The position numbers and the translations under genes were made by a program. From the NCBI GenBank assembly GCA_035718085.1, contig DASTHS010000183.1:1-18610 (forward strand): DNA of 18,610 nt. Reading direction: 5' to 3'. Under the pieces are notes generated by a model that worked only from the letters and a program-made list of their open reading frames with translations, had not been told where the DNA came from and made no database searches. This DNA comes from DASTHS01 sp035718085 (lineage in GTDB: Bacteria; Actinomycetota; Acidimicrobiia; Acidimicrobiales; Palsa-688). Below, one piece after another: positions 1 to 6,826 of the stretch (positions within the stretch are counted from its first letter, which is position 1; every line of letters begins with the position of its first letter).

Positions 1-227
1 TCAGCGCCACCGACCTGGCGCCGGGGTCCGGGGTCAGCCGCCAGGCCGTCGTCAAGCACCTGGGCGCCCTCGAGTCAGCCGGCGTCGTCGAGCGGCGCCG
101 GTGCGGCCGGGAGGTGCGCTTCGAGGTGGTCGACGGGCGCCTCGACGACGCCGCCCGCTGGATCGCCGACGTCGGCCGCCGGTGGGACGACCGCCTCGAC
201 GCGCTGCGACGGCAGGTGGGCCGATAG
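1..227 (+). CDS. ArsR-family HTH transcriptional regulator, C-terminal part (5' truncated by window edge)
   Basis: The frame is open from base 3 and ends at TAG 225-227, giving 74 visible residues. They contain the recognition-helix pattern SGVSRQAVVKHLGALESAG followed by a wing (VVERRRCGREVRFEV) and a C-terminal amphipathic helix rich in Trp and Arg (WIADVGRRWDDRLDALRR). That is the usual end of small ArsR-type winged-helix repressors, particularly the subgroup encoded beside SRPBCC/AHSA1 or similar small proteins. The DNA-binding domain's first helices and any metal-binding residues lie outside the window, so the effector cannot be judged. The downstream SnoaL-like gene is on the same strand 76 bp away and could be a target or co-transcribed partner, which is inference. 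A MarR or other winged-helix family is the alternative. Confidence 0.75.
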   Translation, partial: SATDLAPGSGVSRQAVVKHLGALESAGVVERRRCGREVRFEVVDGRLDDAARWIADVGRRWDDRLDALRRQVGR

Positions 228-290
228 GTCTCGTTTGCCCCTCTGGTCAGGCGCCCGGTCCCGGGTGGATGATCGCGTCGACACCGTCGA

Positions 291-298
291 GAAGGGGG
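291..298 (+). promoter_or_regulatory. Shine-Dalgarno site deciding the SnoaL-like gene start
   Basis: The purine run GAAGGGGG ends 5 nt before ATG 304. It favours this ATG over the upstream in-frame ATG at 235, which would add 23 residues without similarity to the fold. Confidence 0.6.
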
Positions 299-303
299 AC
301 ACC

Positions 304-687
304 ATGGACACCGAAGCACTCGCTCGCCGCGGCTACGACTCCTTCGCCGCCGGCGACGTCGCCACGCTGCACGCACTGCTCGCCGACGACGTGCTTTGGG
401 TCGAGCCGGGCGAGACCAGGGTCTCGGGCGAGCACAAGGGCCGCGACGCGACGCTCGCCATGCTCGGCAGCCTGGCCGAGATCACCGGGGGCACCTTCGT
501 GGCTACGCCGAAGGTGTTCATGGTGTCGGGCGACCACGCGGCGGTGCTCGTCGGGGAGTCGGCGACGCGCGACGGCCACCAGATCGTCTCGGAGAGCATC
601 CACTACTTCCGCTACCGCGACGAGCAGATCGTCGAGTTCCACGACCTGCCGTTCGACATGGGCGCGTTCTCGGCGCTCTTCGCCTAG
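304..687 (+). CDS. SnoaL-like / NTF2-fold small protein
   Basis: A 127-residue protein with the typical SnoaL-like layout. The N-terminal helix is ARRGYDSFAAGDVATLHALLADDVLW, where the Phe/Ala/Gly-Asp and Leu-Leu-Ala-Asp-Asp-Val pattern is diagnostic. Next come a G-x-D/A-T-L-x-M helix (KGRDATLAMLGSL) and alternating strands ending in a HYFRYRDEQIVEFHDL segment. This fold is used by ketosteroid-isomerase-like enzymes, small hydrolases and ligand-binding proteins, so no reaction can be assigned. The ATG at 304 is chosen because a strong Shine-Dalgarno precedes it. The gene ends 8 bp from the stop of the oppositely oriented SDR gene, so the two converge tail to tail. It follows the ArsR-type regulator and may be controlled by it. 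Confidence 0.85.
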   Translation: MDTEALARRGYDSFAAGDVATLHALLADDVLWVEPGETRVSGEHKGRDATLAMLGSLAEITGGTFVATPKVFMVSGDHAAVLVGESATRDGHQIVSESIHYFRYRDEQIVEFHDLPFDMGAFSALFA

Positions 688-695
688 CCGCCGGC

Positions 696-1478
696 CTACT
701 TCGCCGACATGCCGGCGTCGACGGGGATCGTCGCGCCGGTGATGCCGGCCGCCTGCTCCGAGCACAGCCACGCGATCAGCGCGGCGGGCTCGTCGGGGCG
801 CAGCAGGCGGGGGATCATGTGGTGGGCGGCGAACTCGGCGGTGCCGTCGAGGTCGTAGACCGCAGCGCTGGCGTCGAGCATCGCCGTCTCGGTCGACCCA
901 GGGGCCACCGCGTTGGCGGTGACGCCGAGGGGCCCGAGCTCGGCCGCCAACGCCCGCACCAGCCCGATCACCCCCGCCTTGGCTGCGCAGTAGGCGCCGA
1001 GGCGGGGGAGGCCGATCACGCCGCCGGCCGATGCGATGGCCACGACCCGGCCGCGGCGCGGCTCGGGGCGGCGCAGCAGAGCGGGCACGGCGGCGCGCAC
1101 CGTGCGCCAGACGCCCTCGAGGTTGACGCCCACCATGGCCGCCCACAGCTCCTCGGGCGCCTCCCACGACGGGGTGCCGCCGGCGATGGCCCCGGCGCCG
1201 GCGATGACGGCGTCGAGGCCGCCGAAGCGCTCTTCGGCGGCAGCGACGGCGGCGTCGAGCGCGTGCTGGTCGCGCACGTCGGCCGCCACGCCGAGGGCGT
1301 AGGGCCCGGCGGCGGCCACGGCGGCGTCGAGGTCGGCGGTCGTCGCCAGCGGGTAACCGAGGGCGGGATCGTCGGCGCAGGCGTCGACCAGCACCACCCG
1401 CCACCCGTTCGCGCCGAGGCGTCGGGCGGTGGCCGCACCGATGCCGCGGGCGGCGCCGGTCACCAGGGCGACGGTCAC
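696..1478 (-). CDS. Mycofactocin-coupled SDR-family NAD-dependent oxidoreductase
   Basis: A short-chain dehydrogenase/reductase of 260 residues. From the GTG at 1478 the Rossmann glycine motif TGAARGIG lies at residues 7-14, the structural Asn in VNLEG at 119, catalytic Ser in IASAGG at about 150, and the catalytic YxxxK pair at Tyr163/Lys167 (YCAAK). After strand 2 there is an extra segment, VDACADDPALGYPLAT (about 31-46). It resembles the insert found in SDR subfamilies that hold NAD without exchanging it and pass electrons to mycofactocin. The substrate is probably an alcohol, unknown here. I chose the GTG at 1478 because it overlaps the mftE stop by 4 bp (GTGA), as at other junctions here; a GTG at 1487 would add three residues. 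It is the last gene of the transporter-mycofactocin operon and the likely electron donor to its product. The canonical NAG motif reads AGAG. Confidence 0.93.
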   Translation of the reverse strand: MTVALVTGAARGIGAATARRLGANGWRVVLVDACADDPALGYPLATTADLDAAVAAAGPYALGVAADVRDQHALDAAVAAAEERFGGLDAVIAGAGAIAGGTPSWEAPEELWAAMVGVNLEGVWRTVRAAVPALLRRPEPRRGRVVAIASAGGVIGLPRLGAYCAAKAGVIGLVRALAAELGPLGVTANAVAPGSTETAMLDASAAVYDLDGTAEFAAHHMIPRLLRPDEPAALIAWLCSEQAAGITGATIPVDAGMSAK

Positions 1479-2146
1479 CCCACCCACCTGTCGAAGGCGG
1501 CCACCAGGTCGTCGGCCCAGGCGTCGAGCAGCGCAGCGCCCCGTTCCGCCGTGGCCCCGGCGGGGTCACCGAGCACCCCGTTGGCGCTGACGGCGGCCAC
1601 CCCACCGGCGCGCAGGGCGGGGAGGAGCTCGGCGAGGGGGCGGCGGTCGCCGGCGGCCCGCCCGCTGCGCACCGTCTGGGGGGCCAGGTGCAGCAGCGCG
1701 GAGGTCTCGACCCAGCCGGCGTGGGCGTCGCCGCCGTCCACCTGGCGGGGTGACCACGCCAACACCCGGCGGCCCTCGTCGGCGCACCGGGCCGATGCAC
1801 CGGCCAGCGCAGCGGCGTTGCCGCCGTGGGCGGAGACGACGACCACGCCGGCGAAGTGGTCGGCGGAGCGCACCAGCTCCACGAGCACCTCGGTGAGCAC
1901 GGCGGTGCCGACCGACAGGGTGCCGGGGAAGGCGGCGTGCTCGCCGCTGGCGCCGTAGGGGAGCGCCGGCCCGGCCAGTACGCGCCCGGTGCGGCGCGCC
2001 GCCAGCCGGCCGGCCAGCTCGGTGGCGACGAGCGTGTCGGTGGCCAACGGCAGGTGCGGGCCGTGCTGCTCGCACGAGCCGACCGGCAGCGCCAGCACCG
2101 CGCCGGTGCCGACCTCGGGCCAGGTGCGCTCGCCGAGCAGCGTCAC
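1475..2146 (-). CDS. mftE: Mycofactocin precursor peptide peptidase MftE (creatininase family)
   Basis: A creatininase-fold metallopeptidase of 223 residues. In the known pathway MftE cuts the MftC-modified MftA peptide and releases the C-terminal Val-Tyr-derived heterocycle (AHDP). The family metal ligands are visible: GSCEQHGPHLPLATDT supplies Glu26, His28 and Asp37; VSAHGGN supplies His107; and HAGWVETS supplies Glu147. The start is GTG at 2146, 7 bp after the mftC stop, and it places the TLLGERTWPEV strand at the N-terminus as in the family. A longer frame exists upstream but overlaps mftC and is a shadow. The gene sits between mftC and the SDR, whose start overlaps its stop. mftD, which normally separates mftC and mftE, is missing here. 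Confidence 0.95.
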   Translation of the reverse strand: MTLLGERTWPEVGTGAVLALPVGSCEQHGPHLPLATDTLVATELAGRLAARRTGRVLAGPALPYGASGEHAAFPGTLSVGTAVLTEVLVELVRSADHFAGVVVVSAHGGNAAALAGASARCADEGRRVLAWSPRQVDGGDAHAGWVETSALLHLAPQTVRSGRAAGDRRPLAELLPALRAGGVAAVSANGVLGDPAGATAERGAALLDAWADDLVAAFDRWVG

Positions 2147-2153
2147 CCGGGCG

Positions 2154-3263
2154 CTAGCGGCGGCGGCCGAGGGCCACCGGCACCGAGTGCCCGGGGCCCG
2201 GCGACGGGGCGCTGCCCGGCGCGATGGCGGCCAGGGCGGCGGCGCCGTGGCCGTGCACGCACTCCGGGTCGGGGCCGTCGAGCGGGAGGCCGGTGAAGAA
2301 CTTCGCGGCCATGCACCCGCCCTGGCAGGCGTCGAACGAGCCGCACGAGGCGCACGCCCCGGCGCTGGTCGGTTCCCGTAGGGAGGCGAAGAGGGCCGAC
2401 TGGCGCCACACGCGGGTGAACCCGCCGTCGTCGCGCACCGAGCCAGCCTTGAAGTCGTCGTGGAGCACGAACGGGCAGGCGTAGACGTCGCCCACGGGGT
2501 CGATGAGGCACACCACCCGACCGGCGCCGCACAGGTTGAGGCCCTCGAGGGGTGCACCGAGGGCGGAGAGGTGGAAGAACGAGTCGCCGGTGAGCACGCC
2601 CGGCCGGTCGAGCAGCCAGCGGTAGAGCTCGCGCTGCTGGGCGTCGGTCGGGTGCAGCTCGTGCCAGGTGTCGGCGCCGCGCCCGCTCGGGCGCAGCCGC
2701 GTGAGGCGCAGCTGGGCGCCGTAGGCGGCGGCCATGGCCTCGTAGGCGTCGAGCTGGCCGACGTTGTGGCGGGTGACCACGACGGAGATCTTGAACGGGC
2801 CGAAGCCGGCGGCGGCCAGGTTGTCCATGGCCCGGCGGGCGGCGGCGTACGAGCCGGCGCCGCGCACGGCGTCGTTGGTGGCGGCGTCGGCGCCGTCGAG
2901 GCTGACCTGCACGTCGACGTAGTCGGTGTCGGCCAGCCGCTCGGCGCGCGCTGGGGTGATCGTCGATCCGTTGGTCGAGAACTTCACCCCGACCCCTCGG
3001 CTCACTGCGTAGTCGACCACGTCGTAGAAGTCGGCCCGGATGGTGGGCTCACCGCCGCCGATGTTGACGTAGAACACCTGCAGGTCGTGCAGCTCGTCGA
3101 CGACGGCCATCACCTCGGCGGTCGACAGTTCCCGGGGGTCGCGCCGGCCGGAGCTCGACAGGCAGTGCACGCACGCCAGGTTGCAGCCGTAGGTGAGCTC
3201 CCAGGTCAGGCAGATGGGGGCGTCGAGGCCGCCCTTGAGCTCGGTGGTGAGCGTGGAGGTCAA
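2154..3263 (-). CDS. mftC: Mycofactocin maturase MftC (radical SAM/SPASM)
   Basis: A 369-residue radical SAM enzyme that, in the known pathway, decarboxylates the C-terminal Tyr of MftA and then cross-links it to the adjacent Val. The SAM cluster motif CNLACVHC provides Cys27, Cys31 and Cys34; SAM-binding NIGGGEP lies at 67-73. The C-terminal SPASM region carries auxiliary-cluster cysteines at 245, 252, 263, 304, 307, 313, 317 and 335, within stretches such as NLCGAGRVVCLIDPVGDVYACPF (241-265 region) and MAAKFFTGLPLDGPDPEC that are near-invariant in MftC. The start used is TTG 3263, 4 bp after the mftA stop, so translation is probably coupled to mftA. Identification is very secure; only the start is weak, as no better upstream codon is apparent. 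The Pro/Ser/Arg tail after about residue 345 is less conserved. Confidence 0.97.
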   Translation of the reverse strand: MTSTLTTELKGGLDAPICLTWELTYGCNLACVHCLSSSGRRDPRELSTAEVMAVVDELHDLQVFYVNIGGGEPTIRADFYDVVDYAVSRGVGVKFSTNGSTITPARAERLADTDYVDVQVSLDGADAATNDAVRGAGSYAAARRAMDNLAAAGFGPFKISVVVTRHNVGQLDAYEAMAAAYGAQLRLTRLRPSGRGADTWHELHPTDAQQRELYRWLLDRPGVLTGDSFFHLSALGAPLEGLNLCGAGRVVCLIDPVGDVYACPFVLHDDFKAGSVRDDGGFTRVWRQSALFASLREPTSAGACASCGSFDACQGGCMAAKFFTGLPLDGPDPECVHGHGAAALAAIAPGSAPSPGPGHSVPVALGRRR

Positions 3264-3267
3264 CGGC

Positions 3268-3393
3268 TCAGTAGACGCCGCACATGCCGTCGATGGAGAT
3301 CTCCTCGACCAGCACCTCGTCGTCGACCGTGGGAGTGTCGGGCGTGTCGGCCTCGGTGGCGTCGGTGATCGTCAGGGCAGCGTCGTCGGCCAT
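3268..3393 (-). CDS. mftA: Mycofactocin precursor peptide MftA
   Basis: A 41-residue peptide, starting at ATG 3393 and ending at TGA 3270-3268. Its C-terminus is EEISIDGMCGVY, matching the invariant IDGMCGVY tail of mycofactocin precursors. The final Val40-Tyr41 pair is the substrate that MftC decarboxylates and cross-links and MftE releases. The N-terminal leader is Ala/Asp/Thr-rich and acidic (MADDAALTITDATEADTPDT) and somewhat longer than in the mycobacterial peptide. The gene lies 22 bp after mftB and 4 bp before mftC, directly between the leader-binding protein and the maturase. No clear Shine-Dalgarno precedes the ATG. A weak -10-like CATAGT lies 8 nt upstream, so separate, leaderless transcription of this small substrate gene is possible but unproven. 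Confidence 0.96.
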   Translation of the reverse strand: MADDAALTITDATEADTPDTPTVDDEVLVEEISIDGMCGVY

Positions 3394-3401
3394 GCGGCGA
3401 C

Positions 3402-3407
3402 ACTATG
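3402..3407 (-). promoter_or_regulatory. Weak -10-like element just upstream of mftA
   Basis: On the minus strand CATAGT (4 of 6 matches to TATAAT) lies 8 nt before the mftA ATG, the spacing expected for a leaderless transcript. No convincing -35 is visible at 16-19 bp. It would let the substrate peptide be made in excess over the operon enzymes. It is one of very few AT-rich hexamers nearby, but may be chance. Confidence 0.2.
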
Positions 3408-3415
3408 CGCGCCGC

Positions 3416-3748
3416 TCAGCGCGGCACGAGGAAGCCCGAGGCGGCCAGTGACCCGAGCGCCTTGCGGTAGGTGGGCCGCTGTGAGGCGGGCACCACCTCG
3501 TCGAGGGCGCTGGCCACGTCGGGGTGCTCGGCGAGGGCCTCGACGAGGCGCGCCAGCAGCGGCGAGCGCAGGAAGGTCAGCCGTCGGGTGCCGTAGTGGT
3601 AGGCGAGGGCGCCGAAGCGCTCGGGGCGCAGCGCCACCTGGGGGTCGAGCCGCCAGGCTCCGCTGTCGAGGTCGGGGGTGTCGGCCCCGGCCGCGCCGCT
3701 CGGGCCAGTCGTGCCGGTCGTGCCGGCCGGGCCGCTCGGGCCGCTCAC
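3416..3748 (-). CDS. mftB: Mycofactocin biosynthesis chaperone MftB
   Basis: A 110-residue protein whose core (about 31-110) reads AWRLDPQVALRPERFGALAY, then HYGTRRLTFL, and ends in the tail LGSLAASGFLVPR. These are signatures of MftB, the RiPP-recognition-type chaperone that binds the MftA leader and presents it to MftC. The GTG at 3748 overlaps the stop of the upstream ATPase gene by 4 bp (GTGA), so the two are translationally coupled; no other start lies between it and the conserved core. Residues 3-23 are an unusual N-terminal extension of seven Gly-X-Y triplets (Pro, Ser, Ala, Thr in X/Y), encoded by a 9-bp tandem repeat. Its position before mftA reverses the usual mftA-mftB order. Confidence 0.95.
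   Translation of the reverse strand: MSGPSGPAGTTGTTGPSGAAGADTPDLDSGAWRLDPQVALRPERFGALAYHYGTRRLTFLRSPLLARLVEALAEHPDVASALDEVVPASQRPTYRKALGSLAASGFLVPR
3692..3745. repeat. Imperfect 9-bp tandem repeat encoding a Gly-X-Y tract in MftB
   Basis: Six consecutive 9-mers on the plus strand vary around CGGGCCGCT/CGTGCCGGT: 3692-3700, 3701-3709, 3710-3718, 3719-3727, 3728-3736 and 3737-3745. The last two are identical. Each unit encodes one Gly plus two small residues on the minus strand, immediately after the mftB GTG. The period of 9 keeps the frame, so unit-number changes would lengthen or shorten the tract without breaking the gene. Confidence 0.8.
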
Positions 3749-4812
3749 GCCGCCGCCTCGGCTGGGTCGGGCACGTCGGGCCCCGACGAGCGGGGGCTGC
3801 TCGCCGAACGGGTGGCGGCGGCCAGATCGGCGGCGCTGACGTTGCGGGGGTGGTGGCACGCCGCCAGATGCCCGCCGGGGTACTCGGTGAGCGGCGGCTC
3901 GACCGCCACGCACACGTCGGTCGCGTGCGGGCAGCGGCTGGCGAAGCGGCAGCCGGCCGGGGGCTCGGTGGCGCTCGGCGGCTCGCCGGGTGCCACCTGC
4001 CGCCGGCGGCGGTTCCGGTCGGCGTCGGGCACGGGCACCGCGGCCAGCAGCGCCTCGGTGTAGGGGTGCACCGGCCTGGTGTAGAGCGCCTCCGCCGGCG
4101 ACACCTCGACCACCTTGCCCAGGTACATCACGGCGATGCGGTCGGAGACGTGGCGCACCACCGACAGGTCGTGGGCCACGAACACATACGACAGTCCGAG
4201 GCGGTCCTGCAGGTCGTCGAGCAGGTTGACCACCTGCGCCTGGATCGACACGTCGAGGGCCGACACCGGCTCGTCGAGCACGATCAGGCGGGGGTCGGCG
4301 GCCAGGGCGCGAGCGATGCCGATGCGCTGGCGCTGGCCGCCGGAGAACTCGTGGGGGAAGCGGTCGACGTGCTCGGGGTTGAGGCCGACGGCGTCGAGCA
4401 GCTCGCGCACCCGGGCCGGCCGCGAGTCCGACGGGGTGCCGCGCAGGGCCAGGCCGGCGGCGACGATCTGCCCGACCCGCTTGCGGGGGTTGAGCGACGC
4501 CTGCGGGTCCTGGAAGACCATCTGCACCTCGCTGCGGTAGGGGCGCAGCCCCCGCTGGCCGAGGCCGGTGATGTCGTTGCCGCGGAAGCGCACGGCCCCG
4601 CCGGTCGCCGGCACCAGCCGCAAGATGGTGCGGGCCAGCGTGGTCTTGCCACAGCCGGACTCGCCGACCAGCCCCAGCGTCTCGCCTTCGGCGAGCGACA
4701 GGGTGACGTCGTCGACGGCGTGCACGACGGCAGAGGCGCGCCCGAGCAGGCCGGAGCGCACAGGGAAGTGCACCACGAGGTGGTCGACCTCGAGCAGGGG
4801 GCTGCTGGTCAC
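3745..4812 (-). CDS. Dipeptide/oligopeptide ABC transporter ATP-binding protein, DppF/OppF type
   Basis: An ATPase of 355 residues, the second of a DppD/DppF pair that powers peptide uptake across the cytoplasmic membrane. Walker A GESGCGKT is at about 50-57, the Q-loop at Gln101, signature SGGQRQR at 157-163, Walker B LIVLDEP at about 176-182, and the H-loop follows in FVAHDLSVV. The C-terminal peptide-transporter extension has the cysteine pattern C-x6-CP-x5-C (GCRFASRCPHATDVC) plus a later Cys, a region that in this family can hold an iron-sulfur cluster. The start is GTG 4812, overlapping the stop of the preceding ATPase by 4 bp. Its own stop overlaps the mftB start, which ties the transporter directly to the mycofactocin genes. 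Substrate cannot be read from the sequence. Confidence 0.93.
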   Translation of the reverse strand: MTSSPLLEVDHLVVHFPVRSGLLGRASAVVHAVDDVTLSLAEGETLGLVGESGCGKTTLARTILRLVPATGGAVRFRGNDITGLGQRGLRPYRSEVQMVFQDPQASLNPRKRVGQIVAAGLALRGTPSDSRPARVRELLDAVGLNPEHVDRFPHEFSGGQRQRIGIARALAADPRLIVLDEPVSALDVSIQAQVVNLLDDLQDRLGLSYVFVAHDLSVVRHVSDRIAVMYLGKVVEVSPAEALYTRPVHPYTEALLAAVPVPDADRNRRRRQVAPGEPPSATEPPAGCRFASRCPHATDVCVAVEPPLTEYPGGHLAACHHPRNVSAADLAAATRSASSPRSSGPDVPDPAEAAA

Positions 4813-5867
4813 CGCACCGCTCCGGTGGGACGGAGCGGCAATCCGATGGCGCCGTCGACCACCCGCTTCTCGCGCTTGGCGGCCAGGTCGAGCCAGCAGC
4901 GGTCGGAGTGCCCGGGGTCGGCCGGGTCGGCGCCGCGCAGCTCGGGCACCTCGTCGCAGCGCCCGAAGCGGTGCGGGCAGCGGGTCTTGAAGTGGCAGCC
5001 GGCGGGGGGCGCCAGCAGCGACGGGGGCGTGCCGCCGATGGTCGGCAGCCGCTCGGGCCGGTCCCGGTCGATGCGCGGCACCGACCCGAGCAGGCCCCAG
5101 GTGTAGGGGTGCAGCGGGTCGGTGAAGATCGGTCGCAGGCCACCCTGTTCCACGACCCGCCCGGCGTACATGACCACCACCCGGTCGGCGACCTCTGCGA
5201 TCACGCCGAGGTCGTGGGTGATCAACAGCACGCCCACCCCGGTCTCGGCGCGGAGGTCTTCGATCTCGGCGAGGATCTGCGCCTGGATGGTCACGTCGAG
5301 TGCGGTGGTGGGCTCGTCGGCGACGAGCACCTGGGGGTCGCACGACAGGGCCATGGCGATCATGACCCGCTGGCGCATCCCGCCGGAGAACTCGTGGGGG
5401 TAGGCCCGCGCCCGTTCCGCGGCGCGGGGGATGCCAACGCGCCGCAGCAGGTCGGCGGCCCGGTCACGCGCCGCCGACCGGCTGACGCGGCTGTGGGCCC
5501 GGACCTGCTCGGCGATCTGGTCACCGACGCGGTGCACCGGGTTGAGCGCCGTCATCGGGTCCTGGAACACCATGGCGACCCGCTTGCCCCGGACGTGCTG
5601 CAATCCCCGCTCGTCGGCGGCGAGGAGGTCGACCTCGGGGTCGGCGGCGGTCGCCTCGAGCACCGCCCGGCCCGAGAAGGTGGCGTTGGGCGACCGCGTG
5701 AGGCCGAGCAGCGTCATGGCGGTCACCGACTTGCCCGACCCCGACTCGCCGACGATGCCGAGCACCTCGCCGGGCTGCAGGGCGAACGACACGTCGTCGA
5801 CGGCGTGCACGGTGCCGCCCTCGGTGCGGAACGAGACCCGGAGGTGCTCGACGGTGAGCAGGGCCAC
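4809..5867 (-). CDS. Dipeptide/oligopeptide ABC transporter ATP-binding protein, DppD/OppD type
   Basis: An ATPase of 352 residues. Walker A GESGSGKS is at about 40-47, the Q-loop at Gln102 (FQDPMTALNP), signature SGGMRQR at 161-167, Walker B VLVADEP at about 180-186, D-loop TTALDVTIQAQ, and H-loop LLITHDLGVIAEVADRV. The C-terminal extension has HPYTWGLLGSVPR and the cysteine cluster GCHFKTRCPHRFGRC plus a later Cys, as in peptide-import ATPases. The GTG at 5867 begins MALLTVEHLRVSF, the standard first strand, 2 bp after the permease stop. It forms a heterodimer with the DppF-type ATPase encoded next. All nucleotide-binding motifs look intact, so the transporter should be active. Confidence 0.93.
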   Translation of the reverse strand: MALLTVEHLRVSFRTEGGTVHAVDDVSFALQPGEVLGIVGESGSGKSVTAMTLLGLTRSPNATFSGRAVLEATAADPEVDLLAADERGLQHVRGKRVAMVFQDPMTALNPVHRVGDQIAEQVRAHSRVSRSAARDRAADLLRRVGIPRAAERARAYPHEFSGGMRQRVMIAMALSCDPQVLVADEPTTALDVTIQAQILAEIEDLRAETGVGVLLITHDLGVIAEVADRVVVMYAGRVVEQGGLRPIFTDPLHPYTWGLLGSVPRIDRDRPERLPTIGGTPPSLLAPPAGCHFKTRCPHRFGRCDEVPELRGADPADPGHSDRCWLDLAAKREKRVVDGAIGLPLRPTGAVR

Positions 5868-5869
5868 GG

Positions 5870-6820
5870 CTAGGCCTGCAGCCGGATGCGCGGGTCGAGT
5901 GCGGCGTAGACCACGTCGACGAGGGCGGAGAACAGCACGACGAAGATGGCGCCGAAGAGCACGCCGACGAGGATGGGCGGGACGTCGAGCGAACTGATCG
6001 ACTGGGCGATGTACTGGCCGACCCCGTTGAGGTTGAACACGTCCTCCACGAGGATGGCGCCGCCGCCGACGACGCCGGCGAAGTCGAGGCCGAACAGCGA
6101 CACCAGCGGGATGAGGGAGGTGCGCAGCACGTGGCCGGTCAGGATCCGCCGCCGGGACAGGCCCTTGGCCCTCGCCGTGCGCACGAAGTCCTCGCTCAGC
6201 GTGTCGACCACCGTCGAGCGCAGCACCTGTGAGTAGATGCCGATGTAGAGCACCGCGAGGGAGATCCAGGGCAGCAGCATGTGGTGCAGCCACGACGGGA
6301 TGCTCGTGCTCGGCCCCACGTAGCCGCCGTTGGGGAACAGGTGGGTCTTGAACGCGAGCAGGTAGAGCAGCACCGCACCCACCACGAACGACGGCGCCGA
6401 GATCCCGGTGAAGCCCACGACGGTGATGGTGGTGTCGAGGGCTCGGCCCGCCCGCAGGGCGGCGACCAGGCCGAGCACGACGCTGACCAGCAGCCAGATC
6501 ACCGCCGCCCCCACGGCCAGCGACACCGTGGCCGGCAGACCCCGCTTGATCTGGCTCATCACGGTGACGTGCTGGGTGTAGCTCTGGATCGACCCGGTGA
6601 ACACCTCTTTCATCGTGCGGGCGTACTGCACCCAGATGGGCTTGTCGAACCCGTAGGTGCGCTCGACGGCGGCGATGTCGGCGGGGCTGGCCGTGCGCCC
6701 GGCGAGGCGGAGGGCCGGGTTGCCGTTCGGGATGGCCTCGAAGATGAGGAACGTCAGGATGCTGATGGCGACGAGCACGCCGACGGCGGCGGCGAAGCGG
6801 CGGATGGCGAAGCGCAGCAT
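5870..6820 (-). CDS. Peptide ABC transporter permease, DppB/OppB type
   Basis: An integral membrane protein of 316 residues with about six hydrophobic segments. The first starts at residue 9 (FAAAVGVLVAISILTFLIF) and is followed by the extracytoplasmic segment typical of DppB (GRTASPADIAAVERTYGFDKP, about 41-61). The cytoplasmic EAA loop that docks the ATPase is EDFVRTARAKGLSRRRIL (about 210-227), with its conserved Gly at 220. The C-terminal VVYAALDPRIR is the standard family end. ATG 6820 lies 6 bp after the stop of the other permease. With its partner it forms the pore. The order binding protein - DppC-type - DppB-type - DppD - DppF reverses the two permeases relative to the textbook dppABCDF order. 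Confidence 0.93.
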   Translation of the reverse strand: MLRFAIRRFAAAVGVLVAISILTFLIFEAIPNGNPALRLAGRTASPADIAAVERTYGFDKPIWVQYARTMKEVFTGSIQSYTQHVTVMSQIKRGLPATVSLAVGAAVIWLLVSVVLGLVAALRAGRALDTTITVVGFTGISAPSFVVGAVLLYLLAFKTHLFPNGGYVGPSTSIPSWLHHMLLPWISLAVLYIGIYSQVLRSTVVDTLSEDFVRTARAKGLSRRRILTGHVLRTSLIPLVSLFGLDFAGVVGGGAILVEDVFNLNGVGQYIAQSISSLDVPPILVGVLFGAIFVVLFSALVDVVYAALDPRIRLQA

Positions 6821-6826
6821 CGGTGC

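Noticed and set aside
688..695. Terminator between the convergent SnoaL-like and SDR genes
   Set aside because: Only 8 bp separate the stops and no stable inverted repeat with a T-tract is visible.
247..1800. Long Arg/Pro-rich open frames opposite or out of frame with real genes (for example 247-1800, 396-1958, 3193-5106, 6281-7882, 9284-11923, 13277-14380)
   Set aside because: They overlap genes with clear catalytic motifs and have the skewed Arg/Pro/Ala/Gly/His composition typical of shadow frames in very GC-rich DNA. None shows a recognisable domain.
3692..3745. CRISPR-like or regulatory repeat array
   Set aside because: The repeats are contiguous 9-mers without spacers, lie inside mftB and keep its frame, so a coding Gly-X-Y repeat explains them.
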